Both the position numbers and the translations under genes were made by a program. Below the pieces are notes generated by a model. The model searched no databases. It was given only the letters and a program-made list of their open reading frames with translations, and had not been told where the DNA came from. 19,195 bases of DNA, from the NCBI GenBank assembly GCA_937925595.1, contig CALALQ010000408.1, forward strand, positions 1 through 19,195, written 5' to 3'. Of this stretch, positions 1-7,564 are shown piece by piece (the stretch's first letter is position 1; the number at the start of each line of letters is the position of its first letter). Source of the DNA: an uncultured Demequina sp. (lineage in GTDB: Bacteria > Actinomycetota > Actinomycetes > Actinomycetales > Demequinaceae).

Positions 1-1683
1 GTCGGCTCCCTGCGCGAACCAGCCGATCATCGCCGGCAGCAGCTGGCGCTGAATGAGCGCCCGGCGAGAGACGCCGTCGGTGAGCGCCACCAGGTGCCGC
101 TGCGCGTCGATCGGATCGCGGAAGCCCACTGCGGCGAGTCGTGCGCGCGCCGCCTCGTCGTCAAGAGCCGCCTCGTCGGCGCTGAGGCGGGCAATCGCCG
201 GCAGGATGGGCCGGTAGAACATCTCGAGGTGCATGGCGCGGACGTCGCGCCTGGTATCCGCCCAGACCTCGGTCATGTACTCGACGGTGGCGAAGCCCGA
301 CGCTCGGGCCAGGATGCGCATGCCGTCCTCATCCGCGGGGAGCAGGTGGGTGCGCTGGAGCTTGCGCAGTTGGAGGCGGTGCTCCCACACGCGCAGCTGA
401 CGGTATGCCCTATCCATCGCCGCGGCCTGAGGTCGACCCACGTAGCCGCCGGCTCGGAGGGCGCGCAGCGCGTCGAGGGTGCCGCGCACATGAAGGGTGG
501 GGTCGGCGCGACCATGAACCAGCTGCAGGAGCTGAATCGTGAACTCGACGTCGCGCAGGCCCCCAGGGCCAAGCTTGATCTGGCGGTCGGCCTGGTCACG
601 AGGCACGTGCTCTTCCACACGCCTACGCATGGCCTGCGCGGACTCCACGAACCCTTCGCGCTCGACGGCGGTCCACACCATGGGCCACACGGCATCGAGA
701 TACAGCTGGCCCACATCGGGATCGCCTGCTACCGGGCGGGCCTTGAGGAGGGCCTGGAACTCCCACGTCTCCGCCCAGCGCTCGTAGTACGCCTTGTGGG
801 ACGCGATGTTGCGCACGAGCGGGCCGTCCTTGCCCTCGGGACGCAGCGCCGCGTCGACCTGCCACAGGGGCGGCTCGACGCCAGAGGAGTCACACGCTCG
901 CGCGGCCGCCGTCGCAAGCCGAGTGGCAACGCGCAGGGACTCATCATCCGTCGCCCCCTCCCCCGGCTCGGCCACGAAGATGACGTCGACGTCGGAGACG
1001 TAGTTGAGCTCCTGTGCGCCGCACTTGCCCATGCCGATGATCGCCAACCGGGTCTTCGCGTGCTCCGGCTCGCTCGCCCTCGCGATCGCGAGGCCAGCCT
1101 CGAGCGCGGCTCCCGCCACATCGGACAGCGCCATGGCAACCGCTGGGAACAGCTGCGTCGGCTCATGCGAATACAGATCGTCCGCCGCGATCCTGAGCAG
1201 CGCCCTGCGGTAGGCGACACGCATCGCCGCGACAGCGTCGGGGCCCGTCATGGAGGCGACGGGAGTGTCAGCGTCAGGATCGGCCCCCACTGCCGTGAGC
1301 AGTGCCACCCTCACGTCAACCTCCGCAAATGACTCATCGGCGGGCCACGCGCTCAGGTCGGCGATGAACTCCGGGTGGTGGATGAGGAAGTCGCCAAGCG
1401 CGATCGAGCCGCCAAGCAGCACGCCAAGCTTTCCGCCGCCTATCGACTCCCTCAGTGCAGTGAGCTGCTCAAGGTGACCGGAGCGCTGAGCCGCTTCCGC
1501 AAGACGGAGCAGCTGGAGCAGGCCAGTGTCGGGATCTGCCAGGTACGACAGCGCGTGGGCAGGATCCTCGATGGTGACGCCGGCAACCTCGACCACCTCG
1601 GCGAGGAGCTTCTGTGCACGCTCGGGGTCGGCGACGCCGGATCGGCGCAGGCGCGTCGCCAGCGACACTTCCCTCGTGCTCAC
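1..1683 (-). CDS. glnE: Glutamine synthetase adenylyltransferase/adenylyl-removase, N-terminal 561 codons (cut by left edge)
   Basis: Bifunctional enzyme that adds AMP to, and removes it from, type I glutamine synthetase in response to nitrogen status. The translation carries the GlnE nucleotidyltransferase signature GMGKCGAQELNYVSDVDVIF at about residues 217-236, with metal-binding Asp231 and Asp233, followed by the helical linker (KLGPGGLRDVEF). The visible part covers the N-terminal (deadenylylating) half by family convention. The C-terminal adenylyltransferase half, about 430 residues, lies outside the window. The GTG start at 1683 is the only plausible one, because an in-frame TAG stop lies four codons upstream. 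There is no SD; TAGGCT ends 6 nt before the GTG, suggesting a leaderless mRNA. It lies 40 bp downstream of glnA2 on the same strand, an arrangement known from mycobacteria. Identity is secure. Confidence 0.96.
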   Translation of the reverse strand, partial: MSTREVSLATRLRRSGVADPERAQKLLAEVVEVAGVTIEDPAHALSYLADPDTGLLQLLRLAEAAQRSGHLEQLTALRESIGGGKLGVLLGGSIALGDFLIHHPEFIADLSAWPADESFAEVDVRVALLTAVGADPDADTPVASMTGPDAVAAMRVAYRRALLRIAADDLYSHEPTQLFPAVAMALSDVAGAALEAGLAIARASEPEHAKTRLAIIGMGKCGAQELNYVSDVDVIFVAEPGEGATDDESLRVATRLATAAARACDSSGVEPPLWQVDAALRPEGKDGPLVRNIASHKAYYERWAETWEFQALLKARPVAGDPDVGQLYLDAVWPMVWTAVEREGFVESAQAMRRRVEEHVPRDQADRQIKLGPGGLRDVEFTIQLLQLVHGRADPTLHVRGTLDALRALRAGGYVGRPQAAAMDRAYRQLRVWEHRLQLRKLQRTHLLPADEDGMRILARASGFATVEYMTEVWADTRRDVRAMHLEMFYRPILPAIARLSADEAALDDEAARARLAAVGFRDPIDAQRHLVALTDGVSRRALIQRQLLPAMIGWFAQGAD

Positions 1684-1689
1684 TTGTCC

Positions 1690-1695
1690 AGCCTA
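1690..1695 (-). promoter_or_regulatory. -10 hexamer (TAGGCT) of glnE, leaderless layout
   Basis: TAGGCT on the minus strand, followed by 6 nt (GGACAA) and then the GTG start of glnE. It lies in the 40-bp gap after glnA2, so glnE probably has its own promoter in addition to any read-through. No -35 was identified. Inferred from sequence only. Confidence 0.6.
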
Positions 1696-1723
1696 AGGGG
1701 CACGCGACGGCACCGGTCGCGGG

Positions 1724-3058
1724 TCAGAGAACCGAGAGGTACTGCTCGAGCTCGTAGGGAGTGACCTGAGCGCGGTACGCCTCCCACTCCGCTCGCTTGT
1801 TCCGCAGCACGAAGTCGAAGACGCGCTCACCGAGAGTCTCCGCGACCAGTTCGGACTTCTCCATGACAAGCACGGCGTCAGCGAGAGAGGCAGGCAGCGG
1901 CTCGTAGCCCATGGCCTTGCGCTCCGCGTCGGACAGCTCCCAGACGTCGTCCTCTGCGCCTTCGGGAAGCTCGTACTCACCCTCGATGCCCTTGAGGCCG
2001 GCTGCGAGCAGCACCGCAAAGCCCAGGTAGGGGTTCACTGCGGGGTCCATCGCGCGGTACTCGACGCGAGTCGACTGACCCTTGCCGGGCTTGTGGATCG
2101 GCACGCGCACGAGCGCGGAGCGGTTGTTGGAACCCCAGCACACGTACGACGGTGCCTCGGCACCGCCCCACAGTCGCTTATACGAGTTGACGTACTGGTT
2201 GGTGATCGCGGTGATCTCCGGAGCGTGCTTGAGCAGGCCAGCTACAAAGTGGCGCGCAACCTTCGACAGCTGGTGATCCGCGCCGGATTCGTAGAACGCA
2301 TTGCGGTCGCCTTCGAACAGGCTCATGTGCGTGTGCATTCCGCTGCCGGGGCTGCCCGCGAGCGGCTTGGGCATGAACGAGGCGAACACACCCTGCTCGA
2401 GCGCTACCTCCTTGATGACCGTGCGAAACGTCATGATGTTGTCCGCCATGGTGAGCGCATCCGCGTAGCGCAGGTCGATCTCGTTCTGGCCCGGGCCCGC
2501 CTCGTGGTGGCTGAACTCGACGGAGATGCCCATCGACTCGAGCATCGTGATCGCGGTGCGGCGGAACTCGTGCGCGGTGCCGCGCGGCACATTGTCGAAG
2601 TAGCCAGCCTGGTCCACAGGCTTGGGGATCTCGCCTGCAACCGGCGGCTCGAACAGGTAGAACTCGATCTCTGGGTGCGTGTAGAAGGTGAAGCCCAGCT
2701 GCGAGGCCTTGTCGAGCGTGCGCTTGAGCACCTGGCGGGGATCGGACAGCGCGGGTTCGCCGTCCGGCGTGAAGATGTCGCAGAACATGCGGGCGGCACC
2801 CTGACGGTCGCCGCGCCACGGCAGGATCTGGAACGTCGCAGGGTCCGGCTTGGCGATCATGTCCGCTTCGTACACACGCGTGAGGCCCTCGACGGCTGAC
2901 CCGTCGAAGCCGATTCCCTCACTGAACGCGTTCTCGAGCTCTGCGGGCGCGATGGCAACCGACTTGAGGATGCCGAGCACGTCCGTGAACCACAGACGGA
3001 TGAATCGAATGTCGCGCTCCTCGACGCTGCGAAGCACGTATTCCTGCTGCTTGTCCAT
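1724..3058 (-). CDS. glnA2: Type I glutamine synthetase, GlnA2-like (GSI-alpha)
   Basis: ATP-dependent synthesis of glutamine from glutamate and ammonium, or a related gamma-glutamyl ligation. The protein is 444 residues, near the length of actinobacterial GlnA2 and shorter than the roughly 470-residue adenylylated GlnA1 type. Visible GS motifs are FDGSAVEGL (51-59), the metal ligands in PEIEF (129-133), GQNEIDLRYADAL (190-202), SGMHTHMSLF (239-248), NNRSALVRVP (311-320) and RVEYRAMDPAVNPYLG (331-346). A tyrosine (Y362 in GEYELP) sits about where GSI-beta enzymes have the adenylylated NLYDLP tyrosine, but the surroundings are GSI-alpha-like. The start at MDKQQEY is chosen because upstream codons lack similarity to the family. 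Only a weak AGG precedes it, and a poor -10 (CAAGAT) ends 6 nt upstream, so it may also be leaderless. Divergent from nadE across 73 bp. Confidence 0.93.
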   Translation of the reverse strand: MDKQQEYVLRSVEERDIRFIRLWFTDVLGILKSVAIAPAELENAFSEGIGFDGSAVEGLTRVYEADMIAKPDPATFQILPWRGDRQGAARMFCDIFTPDGEPALSDPRQVLKRTLDKASQLGFTFYTHPEIEFYLFEPPVAGEIPKPVDQAGYFDNVPRGTAHEFRRTAITMLESMGISVEFSHHEAGPGQNEIDLRYADALTMADNIMTFRTVIKEVALEQGVFASFMPKPLAGSPGSGMHTHMSLFEGDRNAFYESGADHQLSKVARHFVAGLLKHAPEITAITNQYVNSYKRLWGGAEAPSYVCWGSNNRSALVRVPIHKPGKGQSTRVEYRAMDPAVNPYLGFAVLLAAGLKGIEGEYELPEGAEDDVWELSDAERKAMGYEPLPASLADAVLVMEKSELVAETLGERVFDFVLRNKRAEWEAYRAQVTPYELEQYLSVL

Positions 3059-3119
3059 GTGCCTATCTTGCCGTACGGATGTGTCATCCGCGTGTCGTGC
3101 CCAGCGCTCGCGCGCCGCG

Positions 3120-3125
3120 TAGGCT
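3120..3125 (+). promoter_or_regulatory. -10 hexamer (TAGGCT) of nadE, leaderless layout
   Basis: TAGGCT followed by 6 nt (TTGGCC) and ATG at 3132. This supports the ATG at 3132 over the in-frame TTG at 3126, because the predicted transcript would begin at about the A of that ATG. No clear -35 hexamer. Confidence 0.6.
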
Positions 3126-3131
3126 TTGGCC

Positions 3132-4784
3132 ATGCCAGGACTGCGAATCGCGCTTGCCCAGGTCAATCCATGCGTTGGCGACATCGCTGGTAACAGCGCG
3201 ATTGTGCTCAGTGCATGCCGCGCCGCCGCTGATGCCGGAGCCGACCTCGTGCTGCTTCCGGAGATGGTGATCACGGGTTATCCCATCGAGGATCTCGCCT
3301 TGCGAGCGAGCTTTCAGCGCGCCGCGGCCAAGGCAGTGGACACCGTGGTGGCGTCGCTCGCCGAACAGGGATTGGGACATCTCACGGTCGTCTTCGGCTC
3401 GCTGGGAACCACCGCTGCGCCCAATCAGCCCGACGCGAGGCCCACCAATCGCGCCATCGTCACCACTGGCGGTGTCATCACCGCGACGTATGACAAGCAC
3501 CACCTTCCCAACTACGGAGTGTTCGACGAGCGCCGCATCTTCGCTCCCGGCTCGCAGCCGTGTGTCATCGAGGTCAACGGCGTCCGCGTGGGCGTCGTCA
3601 TCTGCGAGGACATCTGGCAAGACGGCGGGCCCGTCGCCACGATGGCGGATCACGACATCGACCTGCTCGCCGTGCTCAATGGCTCCCCCTTCGAAGAGGG
3701 AAAGGGGCGCATTCGCACCGACTTGGTGCGGCGTCGGGCGGCGGAAACCGGTGCCGCCGTGGCGTACGTCAATCTCTGGGGCGGCCAGGACGACCTCGTG
3801 TTCGACGGCCACTCCTTCATCGTCGCCGAGGACGGCGAGTGGATGGCGAACGCTGGCGGGTTCGAGGATGCGCTGATCGTGTGGGATCTCGACACCGAAG
3901 GATCTACGGAGCAGGGACCGGTCAAGGACTTCGCCTCCGACGAGGAGCAGGTCTATCGCGCTTGCGTCACGGGCCTGCGTGACTACGTGGTGAAGAACGG
4001 CTTCAGGTCGATCGTGCTCGGAGTCTCCGGGGGCATCGATTCCGCCCTCACTGCCGCGATGGCAGCAGACGCGATCGGCGGCGACAACGTCGTGGGCGTG
4101 GCGATGCCTTCCACATACTCGTCGCAGCACTCGCAGGACGATGCCGCGGATCTGTGCCAGCGCATCGGCGCGACGTACCGCGTCGAGCCAATCGCATCGG
4201 TCGTCGAGGCGTTCCAGGCTCAGCTGGGGCTCACCGGAGTTGCCGAGGAGAACCTGCAGGCGAGGCTGCGAGGAGTGATCCTCATGGGCATCTCCAACGC
4301 CGAGGGGCACCTGGTCATCGCCCCTGGCAACAAGTCGGAGCTTGCGACCGGCTACGCGACCATCTACGACGCCGGCTCGATCGGGGGCTTCGCTCCGCTC
4401 AAAGACGTCGACAAGTCGCGAGTGTGGGAGCTGGCCCGCTGGCGCAATGCCGACGCCGCGGCCCGGGGCGAGACCCCTCCGATCCCCGAGAACTCGATCA
4501 CGAAGCCGCCGTCGGCAGAGCTGCGTCCCGGCCAGACGGACCAGGATTCGCTGCCGCCCTACGAGTTGCTCGATGAGGTGCTCGACGCGTACGTTGAGCA
4601 CGCCGAGGGCCGCGAGGAGCTGCTGGCCCGCGGCTACGACGAGGCGGTCGTGGACCGCGTGCTGCAGCTCGTGGACCGGGCCGAGTGGAAGCGCCGTCAG
4701 TACCCCCTTGGCCCCAAGGTGACTGCCCTGGCATTCGGCCGCGACCGCCGCCTGCCTGTGACGAGTCGCTGGCGAGAGCTCTAG
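3132..4784 (+). CDS. nadE: Glutamine-dependent NAD(+) synthetase
   Basis: Last step of NAD biosynthesis: amidation of nicotinic acid adenine dinucleotide using ammonia released from glutamine. The 550-residue protein has two domains. The N-terminal nitrilase-type glutaminase (about 1-265) shows the catalytic triad Glu44 (LLPEMVITGYP), Lys122 (YDKHHLPNYGVFDE) and Cys158 (VICEDIW). The C-terminal synthetase (about 275-550) has the ATP-pyrophosphatase P-loop LGVSGGIDSALT (SGGIDS at 299-304) and the substrate-binding stretch GNKSELATGYATIYD. Length is normal for the two-domain type. ATG at 3132 is preferred over TTG at 3126 because of the -10 position. It is divergent from glnA2, whose product glutamine is a substrate here, and is followed 22 bp later by panB. 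No defects seen. Confidence 0.96.
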   Translation: MPGLRIALAQVNPCVGDIAGNSAIVLSACRAAADAGADLVLLPEMVITGYPIEDLALRASFQRAAAKAVDTVVASLAEQGLGHLTVVFGSLGTTAAPNQPDARPTNRAIVTTGGVITATYDKHHLPNYGVFDERRIFAPGSQPCVIEVNGVRVGVVICEDIWQDGGPVATMADHDIDLLAVLNGSPFEEGKGRIRTDLVRRRAAETGAAVAYVNLWGGQDDLVFDGHSFIVAEDGEWMANAGGFEDALIVWDLDTEGSTEQGPVKDFASDEEQVYRACVTGLRDYVVKNGFRSIVLGVSGGIDSALTAAMAADAIGGDNVVGVAMPSTYSSQHSQDDAADLCQRIGATYRVEPIASVVEAFQAQLGLTGVAEENLQARLRGVILMGISNAEGHLVIAPGNKSELATGYATIYDAGSIGGFAPLKDVDKSRVWELARWRNADAAARGETPPIPENSITKPPSAELRPGQTDQDSLPPYELLDEVLDAYVEHAEGREELLARGYDEAVVDRVLQLVDRAEWKRRQYPLGPKVTALAFGRDRRLPVTSRWREL

Positions 4785-4794
4785 CCGCAAGCCG

Positions 4795-4800
4795 TAAGGT
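4795..4800 (+). promoter_or_regulatory. -10 hexamer (TAAGGT) of panB, leaderless layout
   Basis: TAAGGT, then 6 nt (AGAGCA), then ATG of panB at 4807. It lies in the 22-bp gap after the nadE stop, so panB can be transcribed independently of nadE. Confidence 0.55.
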
Positions 4801-4806
4801 AGAGCA

Positions 4807-5607
4807 ATGGCCAAGGTCCGCATTCACCACTTCCGCGAGATGAAGCAGCGCGGTGAGAAGATCACCATGCTCACGGCGTACGACTACCCCACCGCGAAGG
4901 CGTTTGACGCGGCGGGCGTGGACATTCTGCTCGTGGGCGACTCTCTCGCCGACAACATGCTTGGCTTCGACTCGACGGTTCCGCTCACGCTCGACGAGAT
5001 GATCCCGTTCGTGCGCGCCGTCTCTCGCGCCTCACAGCGCGCGTTCGTGGTCGCGGATCTTCCCTTCGGCAGCTATGAGGCCTCCCCTGAGCAGGCGGTC
5101 GAGTCCGCGGTGCGCATGGTGAAGCTTGCGGGTCCCAGCGCGGTGAAGTTTGAGGGCGGCCGCCGCATCGCGCGCCAGGTCAAGGCCGTGACCGACGCAG
5201 GCATCCCGTTCATGGGCCACCTTGGCTTCACGCCCCAGAGCGAGAACGCTCTTGGCGGCCGGCGCATCCAGGGCCGCGGCGACGGCGCGTATGACGAGAT
5301 GCTTGCCGACGCCCTCGCGCTGCAGGAAGCCGGCGCCTTCGCGATCGTGCTGGAGATGGTGATCTCCCCCGTCGCCGAGAAGCTCAGCGCGGCACTCGAC
5401 ATCCCCACGATCGGCATCGGCGCCGGCCCGCACACCGACGGCCAGGTGCTCGTCTGGCTCGACGCCGCCGGCGTTGGCGATTGGCACCCGTCGTTCTCGA
5501 AGCAGTTCGGCCAGGTGGGCCAGGCAATGACCGACGCTGCCGCCGGCTACGTCGCAGAGGTCAAGGGCGGCTCATTCCCCGCCGCTGAGCACACCTTCGA
5601 CGAATAG
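4807..5607 (+). CDS. panB: 3-methyl-2-oxobutanoate hydroxymethyltransferase (ketopantoate hydroxymethyltransferase)
   Basis: First committed step of pantothenate/CoA synthesis: transfers a hydroxymethyl group from methylene-tetrahydrofolate to alpha-ketoisovalerate, giving ketopantoate, in the cytoplasm. The 266-residue protein has the normal PanB length and TIM-barrel motifs: LTAYDYPTAKAFD (22-34), LLVGDSLADNMLG with metal ligand Asp45, VVADLPFGSYE with metal ligand Asp84, AVKFEGG with Lys114, MGHLGFTPQS (136-145), catalytic Glu183 in VLEMV, and IPTIGIGAGP (199-208). There is no SD; the ATG lies 6 nt after TAAGGT. Together with nadE it forms a same-strand cofactor pair. No anomalies. Confidence 0.97.
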   Translation: MAKVRIHHFREMKQRGEKITMLTAYDYPTAKAFDAAGVDILLVGDSLADNMLGFDSTVPLTLDEMIPFVRAVSRASQRAFVVADLPFGSYEASPEQAVESAVRMVKLAGPSAVKFEGGRRIARQVKAVTDAGIPFMGHLGFTPQSENALGGRRIQGRGDGAYDEMLADALALQEAGAFAIVLEMVISPVAEKLSAALDIPTIGIGAGPHTDGQVLVWLDAAGVGDWHPSFSKQFGQVGQAMTDAAAGYVAEVKGGSFPAAEHTFDE

Positions 5608-5626
5608 CCAGCCCCGGCGTCGGGCG

Positions 5627-5830
5627 TCAGTCCTCGTCGCCCTCGCTCCAGCGACGGTCGTCGTCATCCCACGCTTCCGAGCGCTTGCGGGCGATTTCCA
5701 GGGCGTTTGCTGCCTCCTCAGCCGAGTCGTAAGGACCCATGAGGTGCTCCCAGGAACTTTGGCGCCCCTTCTCGACCATCTTGGTGCGAGTGTTGTAGAA
5801 GTACTCGACCTTGCCGTGCTCGTCTGACAT
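5627..5830 (-). CDS. Small conserved actinobacterial protein, SPOR-like fold
   Basis: A 67-residue acidic protein of unknown role. It begins MSDEHGKVEYFYNTRTKMVE, contains SSWEHLMGPYDSAEEAANAL, and ends in a run of acidic residues. The aromatic YFYN start, the central GPYDSAEEA turn and the following helix resemble short proteins often annotated as SPOR-domain-like next to metabolic genes in actinobacteria; this is recollection, not a search. ATG at 5830 is preferred over ATG at 5836 because GGTGGAGG lies 8 nt upstream. No signal peptide or membrane segment is visible, so a peptidoglycan-binding role is doubtful. It is divergent from map across a 31-bp gap and converges on panB with 19 bp between the stops. 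Confidence 0.75.
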   Translation of the reverse strand: MSDEHGKVEYFYNTRTKMVEKGRQSSWEHLMGPYDSAEEAANALEIARKRSEAWDDDDRRWSEGDED

Positions 5831-5848
5831 CGTCATCGCCTCCACCAA

Positions 5849-5854
5849 TAGACT
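5849..5854 (+). promoter_or_regulatory. -10 hexamer (TAGACT) of map-ppgK, leaderless layout
   Basis: TAGACT, 7 nt (GCCAGGT), then ATG of map at 5862. On the opposite strand the same 31-bp gap contains the SD of the divergent small gene, so the two 5' ends are packed very tightly. Confidence 0.5.
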
Positions 5855-5861
5855 GCCAGGT

Positions 5862-6743
5862 ATGACCCCCGCGCGCGCACCCATCGCCAAGGGTGTCGTC
5901 ACACCCATGCGCCCGGTTCCAGCCTCCATCGCGCGCCCGCCTTACGTGGGCAGGAAGCGCGCCGATCGCTGGCAGGGCGGTGACGTTCACACCCCGGAAG
6001 ACGTTGAGAAGATTCGAGCCGCTGGCAAGATCGCCGCGCAGGCACTTGCGCTCGTTGGCGAGCACATCAGGCCAGGTATCACGACCGATGAGCTCGACGC
6101 GATCGCCCATGAGTTCATTCTCGACAACGGCGCCTACCCGTCGACGCTCGGCTACCCGGGTGCCGCCGGCCGCCCGCCGTTCCCCAAGGCGATGTGCAGC
6201 TCCCTCAATGAGGTCATCTGCCACGGCATCCCCGATTCGACGGTGATCGAAGAGGGCGACATCGTGAAGATCGACATCACCGCCTACAAGGACGGGATGC
6301 ACGGCGACAACTGCGGCACGTTCATCGCGGGCGAGGGCACGGAGGACAGCCGCAAGCTCGTCGAGGTCGCTCGAGAGGCGACGATGCGCGGCATCAACGC
6401 GGCGCGCCCCGGTCGCGAGGTCAATGTGATCGGCCGGGTGATCGAGAAGTACGCGTCGCGCCACGGTTACGAGAGCGTCCGCGACTACACCGGCCACGGT
6501 GTGGGACCCGCCTTCCACACGGGCCTCGTCATCCCCCACTACGACGCCGCTCCGTATCACGCGGAAGTCATCGAGCCCGGAATGGTGTTCACCGTGGAGC
6601 CCATGCTGTGCATCGGCTCGCAGCGCAATCACGAGTGGGATGACGGCTGGACGGTCGTGACCGATGACGGTTCGTGGGTGGCCCAGTTCGAGCACACGAT
6701 TTACATCACCGAAGACGGCCCGGAGGTGTTGACCCTGCCATGA
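5862..6743 (+). CDS. map: Type I methionine aminopeptidase
   Basis: Removes the initiator methionine from nascent proteins; a dinuclear metallo-enzyme of the cytoplasm. The 293-residue protein has all five metal ligands in family order: Asp138 (IVKIDIT), Asp149 (HGDNCGTF), His212 (YTGHGVG), Glu246 (FTVEPML) and Glu277 (QFEHTI), plus His121 in VICHGIP. An N-terminal extension of about 40 residues, Pro-rich and ending RKRADRWQGG, precedes the catalytic core, as in the actinobacterial MetAP1c type. ATG at 5862 is chosen because TAGACT ends 7 nt upstream; the longer reading frame from 5811 would overlap the divergent small gene and its SD. The TGA stop overlaps the ppgK ATG (ATGA), so the two genes are probably translationally coupled. 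Confidence 0.95.
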   Translation: MTPARAPIAKGVVTPMRPVPASIARPPYVGRKRADRWQGGDVHTPEDVEKIRAAGKIAAQALALVGEHIRPGITTDELDAIAHEFILDNGAYPSTLGYPGAAGRPPFPKAMCSSLNEVICHGIPDSTVIEEGDIVKIDITAYKDGMHGDNCGTFIAGEGTEDSRKLVEVAREATMRGINAARPGREVNVIGRVIEKYASRHGYESVRDYTGHGVGPAFHTGLVIPHYDAAPYHAEVIEPGMVFTVEPMLCIGSQRNHEWDDGWTVVTDDGSWVAQFEHTIYITEDGPEVLTLP

Positions 6744-7564
6744 GCAAGCATCGGGCACTAGGCGTGGACATCGGCGGCTCCGGCATCAAAGCCGCCCCCG
6801 TGAACCTCAAGAAGGGCCGCTTCAGCAAGGACAGGTTCCGCATCCCCACTCCGCAGCCGGCAACGCCCGACGCTGTGGCACAGGTGGTCGCGGAGGTCAT
6901 CAATTACTTCCAGCCCACTGCCGAGGTGCCGATCGGCGTCACCTTCCCCGGCGTGGTGCACGACGGCATCGTCAAGACCGCGGCAAACGTCGATGACGCG
7001 TGGATCGGCACCGATTTGGCCGCGATCGTCCGCGAGTACGTGGGCCGCGACGTGCACGTTCTCAACGATGCCGACGCAGCGGGCTACGCCGAGTTCCTCT
7101 ACGGAGGGGCGCATAAGCGCGGCGGCGTGGTGCTCATGACCACTCTTGGCACCGGAATCGGCACCGCGCTCATCGTGGACGGCGTGCTGGTGCCGAACAC
7201 CGAGCTTGGCCACCTGCAGATCGACGGCCACGATGCCGAGGAGTTCGCGGCGGAGTCAGCTCGCGAGCGCCACGGCCTCAGCGACGACGAGTGGATCGCG
7301 CACTTGCAGCGCTACTACAGCGAGATGGAGAACCTGCTGTGGCCGGATCTCATCATCGTGGGCGGCGGCGTGTCCAAGGAGCATGAGTCCTTCCTGCCCA
7401 AACTCAAGCTGCGCACGCCCATCATCCCGGCCGAGCTGTTCAATTCGGCAGGCATCATCGGGGCCGCCGCGTACGCTGCGGTGCGCGTGAAGGCGGACAA
7501 GCGCGCCACCAAGGAAGCGCAGAAGAGGAAGCTGCGCTCCTCCCCTCAGGACTGGGAAGTCTGA
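6740..7564 (+). CDS. ppgK: Polyphosphate glucokinase
   Basis: ROK-family kinase that phosphorylates glucose with inorganic polyphosphate (and usually ATP) to glucose-6-phosphate; typical of actinobacteria. The 274-residue protein has the phosphate-binding LGVDIGGSGIKAAPV (7-21), sugar-binding Asn109 with catalytic Asp110 in VLNDADAAGYAEF, the adenosine/phosphate motif TTLGTGIGTALIVDG (134-148), NTELGH (153-158) and the C-terminal WPDLIIVGGGVSK. The tail is Lys/Arg-rich. The start ATG at 6740 overlaps the map stop, and the LGVDIGG motif near the N-terminus confirms it. Its 3' end overlaps the convergent Wzy-type gene by 19 bp. Pairing with map on one mRNA ties it to a housekeeping gene. Confidence 0.94.
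   Translation: MSKHRALGVDIGGSGIKAAPVNLKKGRFSKDRFRIPTPQPATPDAVAQVVAEVINYFQPTAEVPIGVTFPGVVHDGIVKTAANVDDAWIGTDLAAIVREYVGRDVHVLNDADAAGYAEFLYGGAHKRGGVVLMTTLGTGIGTALIVDGVLVPNTELGHLQIDGHDAEEFAAESARERHGLSDDEWIAHLQRYYSEMENLLWPDLIIVGGGVSKEHESFLPKLKLRTPIIPAELFNSAGIIGAAAYAAVRVKADKRATKEAQKRKLRSSPQDWEV

Noticed and set aside
94..1332. 412-residue plus-strand open frame opposite glnE
   Set aside because: It is the antisense shadow of glnE. The minus frame has clear GlnE motifs, while this one is Arg/His/Gly-rich with no family signature.
3126..3131. TTG at 3126 as the nadE start
   Set aside because: It adds only two residues, has no SD, and lies before the predicted transcription start set by TAGGCT at 3120-3125.
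3084..4823. 579-residue minus-strand open frame opposite nadE
   Set aside because: Antisense shadow of nadE; the plus strand holds the complete catalytic motifs and this frame has none.
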